Shown here: positions 32,136-37,395 of the stretch, piece after piece
How positions within the stretch are numbered: position 1 is the first letter of the stretch
Layout of the letters: every line of letters begins with the position of its first letter
Origin: JBCCQH01 sp039024435
GTDB taxonomy: Bacteria > Bacteroidota > Bacteroidia > J057 > JADKCL01
Reading direction: 5' to 3'
Assembly: GCA_039024435.1 (NCBI GenBank)
Contig: JBCCQH010000075.1
Coordinates: 1 to 37,395, forward strand
Length of the DNA: 37,395 nt
The notes under the pieces: model-generated
Told to the model about the DNA's origin: nothing
What the model saw: only the letters and a program-made list of their open reading frames with translations
The model's database searches: none
Position numbers and translations under genes: made by a program

Positions 32136-32561
32136 ATGAAAAAGTACTTCTTTACCCTGATTGCTGCACTGTTGGTTGCGCAATTTTCCTTTGCTCAGGA
32201 GGTCGCCGTGCCCCAGAATGTCCTCGATCAGTTTGCCGCCGATTTCCCCAATGCGGAAAACGTGAAGTGGGAAAAAGACGGCAAGAATTTCGAAGTCGAC
32301 TTCTTCGAGGACGAAGCTTGGGAAGCCGAGTACACCAAAGGCGGTGAGCTCGTCGAGAAAGAGCGCGAGATTTCCTACCGCGAATTGCCGGAAGCGATTG
32401 AAGCCAAACTGGAAGCAATGGGCGATGTCGAGCCGGAAGAGATCTCCATCATCGAAAAAGGGGGCATCCTGTACTACGAGCTGGAATTCGAAGCCGACGG
32501 CGAAGAGACCGAAATGCGGCTCGATGCGGACGGCAATGAAGTGCCCAACGACGAGGACTGA
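32136..32561 (+). CDS. Small acidic exported PepSY-like protein
   Basis: A protein of 141 residues with a signal peptide (FFTLIAALLVAQFSFAQ, cleavage after residue 21). The mature part has a PepSY-like (DUF2874-type) layout: VPQNVLDQFAADFPNAENVKWEK, then FEVDFFEDEAWEAEYTKGGE, and a second copy of similar pattern (ELPEAIEAKLE ... GILYYELEFEADGEETEMRLDADG). It is very rich in Glu and Asp. Such proteins are common periplasmic proteins of Bacteroidota with no firm function. An in-frame upstream ATG at 32049 is rejected because the signal peptide starts at 32136. Convergent with the MFS gene 21 nt away. Confidence 0.85.
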   Translation: MKKYFFTLIAALLVAQFSFAQEVAVPQNVLDQFAADFPNAENVKWEKDGKNFEVDFFEDEAWEAEYTKGGELVEKEREISYRELPEAIEAKLEAMGDVEPEEISIIEKGGILYYELEFEADGEETEMRLDADGNEVPNDED

Positions 32562-32580
32562 GCCCCTGATCTCAGTGGGC
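32562..32580. terminator. Small hairpin between convergent PepSY and MFS genes
   Basis: GCCCCTG (32562-32568) pairs with CAG-T-GGGC (32573-32580) around a 4-nt loop with one bulge. It fills nearly the whole 21-nt gap, but no T-tract follows. Confidence 0.3.
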
Positions 32581-32582
32581 AC

Positions 32583-33704
32583 TTAAATCACCTGAAATAC
32601 GTCCCACACGCTGGGGGCCAGTTCCACTCCGGAGAAAAACAGCCCGATCCCGAAGACTTTGTGGCGGCTTTCCAGACTGAGAAAGGCGATGGGGAGAAAA
32701 CTCACCGCACTCAGAGCATAGGTGAGGGGAAACAGGACGAACAGGGCCCAACTGGCCGCACCGGCAATTTGCCACAGGCCCAGTAGAATCAGCCCGCCGG
32801 CGGCGGTTGCCAGGATGGCCATGCGCTCGGACCCCAAGCGTTCGGCGAGAAAGCTCATCGGGTAGGCCGTGACCGCGCCGAAAGCGATCAGGATTGAGGT
32901 CAAGGCATTGCCCGAGATGCGGCCCGATTGTACCAAAGCCAGCTTTTCCTCGGCCCAGCCGGGAAATACCTCGAAGAAAAACATCGTAAAAACCCCAAAA
33001 ACGATCCCGAGCAACAACACCCGGCCAACATTCGACTTGGCGACGCGGTAGCTGGCGCGGTGGTCGTCGATGCCCTCCGCTTCGGCGAGGGCTTGCAAGT
33101 TCCGGGTGCTCCGGGCAAACCACCATCCACTGGTAAACACAAGGACGCCCCCCACCGCGAAGGTCAGCGGCCCCCCAAAGAACTCAATCAGATCAACAAT
33201 GCTCGGCTCCAGGGCCTCGGCCATCCCAGCGATGACCGCAAACAGGGCGACCACCTGGGGCAGGCGGGACGCGGGGACAAACATTTCCACCGCGGAGATG
33301 GCCGGGCTGTGAAAAATATTCATTGCGATCAGCCACAGCGCCACCATGACCGGGAACAGCAGCCGGATCACGCCGCCGGGATCGGCAAATACGGTCAGGG
33401 CGACCACCATGAACACCATCGAGACGAAGTTGATGCCGACGGTGACGACCGGGAGCCGATTGCCGCCCCGCTGGATCATGCGGTCGGCCAGCAACCCGGC
33501 GATGGGCGGAGTCGCAAACAGGATCGCCCCCTGCAAAATCGCCAGTGGTACCGCAAATTCGGTAAAATCGAACTGTTCCAGCAGAGCCGGCTGGTACTTG
33601 TTGTAAGCGATCCAGGAGATGATGATGGCTACGTCGAGCGCAATCAGAGCGGTGACTTGCTGCCAGTGGATCCGGGGAGGGGTGAGCGCAGTAGTGTTTC
33701 CCAT
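32583..33704 (-). CDS. Major facilitator superfamily transporter
   Basis: A protein of 373 residues (ATG 33704, MGNTTALTP) with about 11-12 hydrophobic helices. The first half carries the MFS-like loop after helix 2 (GLLADRMIQRGGNRLPVV) and helices such as FVSMVFMVVALTVF. A charged central cytoplasmic stretch (RSTRNLQALAEAEGIDDHR) separates the halves, and the second has SFLAERLGSERMAIL in the equivalent loop. The substrate cannot be told. It is a little short for the family. The frame is open upstream to 34187, but that part is Pro/Arg-rich shadow of the CHAT gene. Single gene, divergent from the CHAT gene. Confidence 0.85.
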   Translation of the reverse strand: MGNTTALTPPRIHWQQVTALIALDVAIIISWIAYNKYQPALLEQFDFTEFAVPLAILQGAILFATPPIAGLLADRMIQRGGNRLPVVTVGINFVSMVFMVVALTVFADPGGVIRLLFPVMVALWLIAMNIFHSPAISAVEMFVPASRLPQVVALFAVIAGMAEALEPSIVDLIEFFGGPLTFAVGGVLVFTSGWWFARSTRNLQALAEAEGIDDHRASYRVAKSNVGRVLLLGIVFGVFTMFFFEVFPGWAEEKLALVQSGRISGNALTSILIAFGAVTAYPMSFLAERLGSERMAILATAAGGLILLGLWQIAGAASWALFVLFPLTYALSAVSFLPIAFLSLESRHKVFGIGLFFSGVELAPSVWDVFQVI

Positions 33705-33853
33705 AGTGCGACAAAATATCGATTTGCAACGGAAAAGCCCAACCGCCGGGTGAAACCGTCTCCATTCCTTTGGCCAGGGGAGGAAACGGTAAATCCTCAG
33801 ATTTTTTGGGCCAGAAATGATATATTGAAGGAAGAAATCAATTCGAAATAACA

Positions 33854-36800
33854 ATGCGCTTTTGGTACGGGATGTTTTTTGGAATGGTGCTGGGGGGCCT
33901 TTTCCTGCCGCGGTGGGGGTATGCCCAGGTGGATACCACGCGGGCTTCGGAATTGCGGCAGCGGGGGGATTCTCTCTACCACGTCCGGCAGCGGTCGCGT
34001 GCCCGGGAGCTTTTCCTCGCCGCCCGAGCGGACTACGAAAAGGCGGAAGCCTGGTCCCAATCGCTCCATTGCCAGACGATGGCCCTGGCCTGTATTCCTT
34101 TCGGGCAGCGCACCGCGGAGGACGAGGCGGCATTCCGCGCGCTGATTCGCCGGGAGCAGGAATTGGCCCTGCCCAGTGCGGAGGCATACACCCGCCGGCT
34201 ATTGGGCATTCACTTTTACGTCAAGCAAGCTTGGGATTCGGCGCTGTACCAGCTGGAATTGGCGGCGGAGCTGCTCGAAGCGCAGGCGCGCACCGACAGT
34301 ACCCTTCTGGGCCAAATTTACCAAACCAAAGGGTATACCCTGACCCAAAGGGGCGGAAGCTTGCGGGAAGCCGAGCAATGGTGGCGCGGGGTAAAAGCCT
34401 GGGAGGAAGCCGGGCGCAACGATCCGGTGGAACTCAGCAAGGTGGTGCTGCAAATGGCCAGAATCCAAGAAAAATGGGGGGATCGGGGCCAGGAACTGGC
34501 CCTTAGGGAAGAGGTGATGGCCCTCCGGGAAAAGGCACTCGGACCCCACCACCAGCTTACCGGCAATGCCTACCATTCCCTGGGCAGCCTGTATTTTATG
34601 CTGAAAAATTATCCCCGGGCCCAGGCATACTACGAAAAGGCCCGCGAGGCCTTCGCAACCGATCCCCAATACGAAGAAAAGCGGATGGCGCTGTTGCTCA
34701 ATGATTTGGCGATGACCAGTTACCACCTGGGCCAGGATGCTGAGGGGATTGCTTATCTCGAAGAGAGCCGGCGGCGGCTCAATGCATTGTATGGGGAAGG
34801 AAATCCGGAGACTATCTGGATCTACTCAAATCTGGCTTTGTTTCAGACGCGAGCCCATGACTCGGTGGGGGCGCTCCAGAGCCACTATCGGGCCCTCGCG
34901 ATTGGCCAGGCGAATTATCCGGGCAAAAGTGAGGTTACCGGATTTAACGAAACGGAAATCGGCTACCATTTCTTGCGGGCAGATCGCTATGATTCGGCAC
35001 TGGTGCATTTTCAGCGGGCTCTGCACCACAGTTTGCCGGGATTTACTGATTCCGATCTGAGTGTGCTTCCGCAACTCGAAGGGGTGATCTCCGAGGATTT
35101 ACTGGCCGATGCTTTGGAGCTAAAAGCCGATGCTTTTTGGCGGCGGTTTCAGGCAGCCGGGGACTTGCGGGATCTCGAATTGGCGTTTGCCAATTGTCGG
35201 CTTTTGGCGGACTACATGCTGGAAACGCGCACCGGTTTGGCGAGTGCCGAGGGGCAGCAATTCTACGCAGATCGGACCCGGGATGTTTTGGAGATTGCGG
35301 TGGGAGTTTGCTACGATCTGTTCCAGCATACGGGCGAGGAAAAGTACGCGGAGGCGGCGTTTCAGTTTACCGAGCAGAGCCGCAGCCAGCAATTGATGGA
35401 CGGATTGCAGACGGCTCTGGCGCGGGAGGTGGTGGCAATTCCGGATAGTTTGCGGGCCTTGGAAGACGAACTGCGGGCGCAAATGGCAGAAGCCGCCGGG
35501 ATCGTCCGGCGGGAACTGAGCAAAGGAGAGGCGGGGGACCAAGCTGCCCTGACCGCCGCTCGCATCGAACGGGGTAAATTGATGCGGAAACACGCGGATT
35601 TCACCGCGAGATTGAAAACGACGCGGCCCCGGTACCACCGGGCCCGCTACGACCGCCGCCGGCTCACCTTTGCCGAGTTGCGCGCCACCGTGCTGGCGGT
35701 GCCGCGGGTTTTGCACAGCTATTTCTTCGTGCGGGAAGACCTCTATCACCTCGTGCTCCATCCCGATTCGGTGGAGTTCATCCGCCATGCGGCTTCCGGA
35801 GAGATCGTCGAGCAGGTGGAAGCCCTGTGCGCCCATCTGCGGCGCCCAAATTTTTCCGGCAACTGGCAAGCGCGGGGCCGGGAATTTGCCCGGATGGGCT
35901 ACGCCCTCGGGCGGGAATTGCTCGGTCCGCAAGCGCCCGGGGTGCCCTTGATTGTGATTCCGGACCGGGCACTGGCTTACCTGCCCTTCGAAGTTTTGCT
36001 CGCCGAAGCCCCGGCAGAGGAAGGTTTTGCCTACGAAGACCTGGCCTACTTGCTGCAAACCCATCCGGTGAGCTACGCTTTTTCCGCGGCGCATTTGCGG
36101 CAGGTATTGGCGGAAGAGGAGAGCGCGACTCCGCGTACCTGCGTGGCTTTTGCCTGGTCCCCGCCGGGAAAAATCGCCACGGGACCCCTGGCGGCGGCCC
36201 GGGAGGCGACCCTGGGCGCGCTGCCCGGATCGGGGGAGGAGTTGCGGGCGATTGCCCGGAGTCTGGAAGGCGATTTCTACTACGGGGAAAGTGCTTCGAA
36301 GGCGGCGTTCTTGCGCCACGCGGGCGATCCGGGGATTTTGCACCTGGCGCTGCACGGGGAAGGCAATGCGGAAGATCCCCGGGACAATCGCCTGCGGTTT
36401 CCCCACCGAGATTCCCGGGGCGAGGAAGAAACCCTGTTTTTGTGGGAGCTGTACGGATTGCAGCTTGCCGCCGATTTGGTGGTGCTGAGTGCCTGCGAGA
36501 CGGGACTGGGCAAGCTGCAGGATGGAGAAGGGGTCATGAACCTGGCGCGGGGATTTGCTTATGCGGGAACGAAAAGCCAGGTGATGAGCCTGTGGCAAAT
36601 GGACGACCAGTCGACCGCGCAGATCATGGGGGGATTTTACGAGGCATTGGCGGCGGGGCGGTCCCGGGGGGATGCGCTGCGCCAGGCCAAACGCGGTTAT
36701 CTCGAAGCGGCAACCGGGCCGGATGCGCACCCTTATTACTGGGCGGGGGCGCAACTGGTAGGGGATCCCGGGGAATTGCCGGTGGCGAGGGCCACGGCGT

Positions 36801-37395
36801 TTTTCGGGAAGTGGGGACTGCTGGGGATCGGGCTGTTGCTGGTGCTGGGCGGCGGTATCTTTTGGGGGATGCGCCGGCGGATGCGGCCGTCGGTGTTGCA
36901 GATCGGGCTGGCTGTGATTTGGCTGGGCGGAGCTGGGTGCAGTCCTGTAGACCCGGATACCATTCCGGAACTCGTGTCGGTGACCTACCGGCACCCTACC
37001 TGGCCGGAGGACAAGTACGTGACGCTCTACAACAGCCGGGATTCCACCTTCATTGATGCACCAGAATGGCAATCCGAAAAGACCGATACCGCCTACGGAT
37101 TGTACCGAATCGGGGAGCGGCTGGAACTGGAGGCGGTTTTTCGAGCCAAAAAGGATCCCGGATCGGTCCGGATTTGGGCGCGGAGCAACGGGAGGAGCCC
37201 GGCAAAGGCACCCACCAAATTTTTGCGGGTGGGCGATGAGTTTCGGGCAAAGGCTCAATTTAAGTTTGCGGCTCCCCGGAAACGCCAGGGGGTCCGGATC
37301 GAAAATTTCTGGCTCAGTTGGCATACCCGGATAAAGGGCCGCCGATTTGCGATTGGGGAAAGCAACCACAAGGTCTATCGGGTGTACGACCTCCC
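33854..37395 (+). CDS. Secreted TPR-CHAT protease-like protein running into a lipoprotein-like segment (3' end outside window)
   Basis: I translated this frame through to the window end: 1180 codons without a stop. A signal peptide is followed by YAQ (residue 25). About 30-400 contain tetratricopeptide helices (NAYHSLGSLYFMLKNYPRAQAYYEKA). About 610-985 form a CHAT domain of the caspase-like clan, with His834 (LALHGEG) and Cys881 (LSACETG) as the catalytic dyad, then GFAYAGTKSQVMSLW and PYYWAGAQLVGDPG. A transmembrane segment follows (LLGIGLLLVLGGGIFWGM, then RRRMR). The frame then enters a second hydrophobic stretch with the lipobox LGGAGC (Cys1029) and a beta-rich tail of unknown type. It is presumably a periplasmic or surface protease activated by TPR-bound partners. 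Partial at the 3' side. Confidence 0.88.
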   Translation, partial: MRFWYGMFFGMVLGGLFLPRWGYAQVDTTRASELRQRGDSLYHVRQRSRARELFLAARADYEKAEAWSQSLHCQTMALACIPFGQRTAEDEAAFRALIRREQELALPSAEAYTRRLLGIHFYVKQAWDSALYQLELAAELLEAQARTDSTLLGQIYQTKGYTLTQRGGSLREAEQWWRGVKAWEEAGRNDPVELSKVVLQMARIQEKWGDRGQELALREEVMALREKALGPHHQLTGNAYHSLGSLYFMLKNYPRAQAYYEKAREAFATDPQYEEKRMALLLNDLAMTSYHLGQDAEGIAYLEESRRRLNALYGEGNPETIWIYSNLALFQTRAHDSVGALQSHYRALAIGQANYPGKSEVTGFNETEIGYHFLRADRYDSALVHFQRALHHSLPGFTDSDLSVLPQLEGVISEDLLADALELKADAFWRRFQAAGDLRDLELAFANCRLLADYMLETRTGLASAEGQQFYADRTRDVLEIAVGVCYDLFQHTGEEKYAEAAFQFTEQSRSQQLMDGLQTALAREVVAIPDSLRALEDELRAQMAEAAGIVRRELSKGEAGDQAALTAARIERGKLMRKHADFTARLKTTRPRYHRARYDRRRLTFAELRATVLAVPRVLHSYFFVREDLYHLVLHPDSVEFIRHAASGEIVEQVEALCAHLRRPNFSGNWQARGREFARMGYALGRELLGPQAPGVPLIVIPDRALAYLPFEVLLAEAPAEEGFAYEDLAYLLQTHPVSYAFSAAHLRQVLAEEESATPRTCVAFAWSPPGKIATGPLAAAREATLGALPGSGEELRAIARSLEGDFYYGESASKAAFLRHAGDPGILHLALHGEGNAEDPRDNRLRFPHRDSRGEEETLFLWELYGLQLAADLVVLSACETGLGKLQDGEGVMNLARGFAYAGTKSQVMSLWQMDDQSTAQIMGGFYEALAAGRSRGDALRQAKRGYLEAATGPDAHPYYWAGAQLVGDPGELPVARATAFFGKWGLLGIGLLLVLGGGIFWGMRRRMRPSVLQIGLAVIWLGGAGCSPVDPDTIPELVSVTYRHPTWPEDKYVTLYNSRDSTFIDAPEWQSEKTDTAYGLYRIGERLELEAVFRAKKDPGSVRIWARSNGRSPAKAPTKFLRVGDEFRAKAQFKFAAPRKRQGVRIENFWLSWHTRIKGRRFAIGESNHKVYRVYDL

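Noticed and set aside
35120..37369. Minus-strand open frame of 749 codons
   Set aside because: Shadow of the CHAT gene in GC-rich sequence; Pro/Arg/Gln-rich with no recognisable domain, whereas the plus frame has TPR and CHAT motifs.

Overview
The window looks like chromosome from a high-GC member of the Bacteroidota, most likely the Saprospiria (Lewinella-like). Three large secreted proteins end in a type IX secretion (T9SS) type A sorting domain with a YPNP- or YPSP-type motif. Many genes are preceded by boxes resembling the Bacteroidota -7 element TAnnTTTG, and few have a clear Shine-Dalgarno sequence. No rRNA, tRNA, CRISPR array or complete mobile element was seen. Organism assignment is inference from gene content, not from a marker gene.

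Left part (1-13.8 kb): the 3' end of a giant Ca-binding-repeat T9SS protein with three near-identical units of about 312 residues; two strong hairpin terminators; a YqgE/AlgH + miaE pair; a YdfG-like short-chain dehydrogenase divergent from a YdiI/MenI-like thioesterase; a multidomain T9SS subtilisin; a secreted metallophosphatase; and a predicted outer-membrane beta-barrel protein. Middle (13.8-22.3 kb): a possible small secreted protein, a large helical protein of unknown function, a translationally coupled pair made of an 81-residue unknown and a PD-(D/E)XK nuclease-like protein, a T9SS alpha/beta hydrolase, and a tandem pair of paralogous leucine-rich-repeat proteins.

The most coherent system is the minus-strand block from 31.8 to 22.4 kb. 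In transcription order it holds an orphan IS1 InsA-like zinc-ribbon/HTH protein; an outer-membrane porin; a DUF4212 symporter small subunit; a sodium:solute (acetate-type) symporter; a strong hairpin; two tiny membrane proteins; a hybrid SLC5-STAC-histidine kinase; a receiver-only response regulator; and acetyl-CoA synthetase (acs) with a perfect terminator. It reads as a complete acetate (short carboxylate) path: outer-membrane entry, inner-membrane uptake, transporter-like sensing and activation to acetyl-CoA. Several joints use ATGA overlaps. An inverted repeat covers the predicted porin promoter. The kinase resembles CrbS/CbrA-type sensors, but its partner regulator has no DNA-binding domain, so the output route is an open question.

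Right end (32.1-37.4 kb): a small acidic PepSY-like exported protein, an MFS transporter, and a secreted TPR-CHAT protease-like protein that runs off the window. Its frame continues without a stop from a C-terminal membrane anchor straight into a second segment that looks exactly like a lipoprotein signal peptide with a lipobox.
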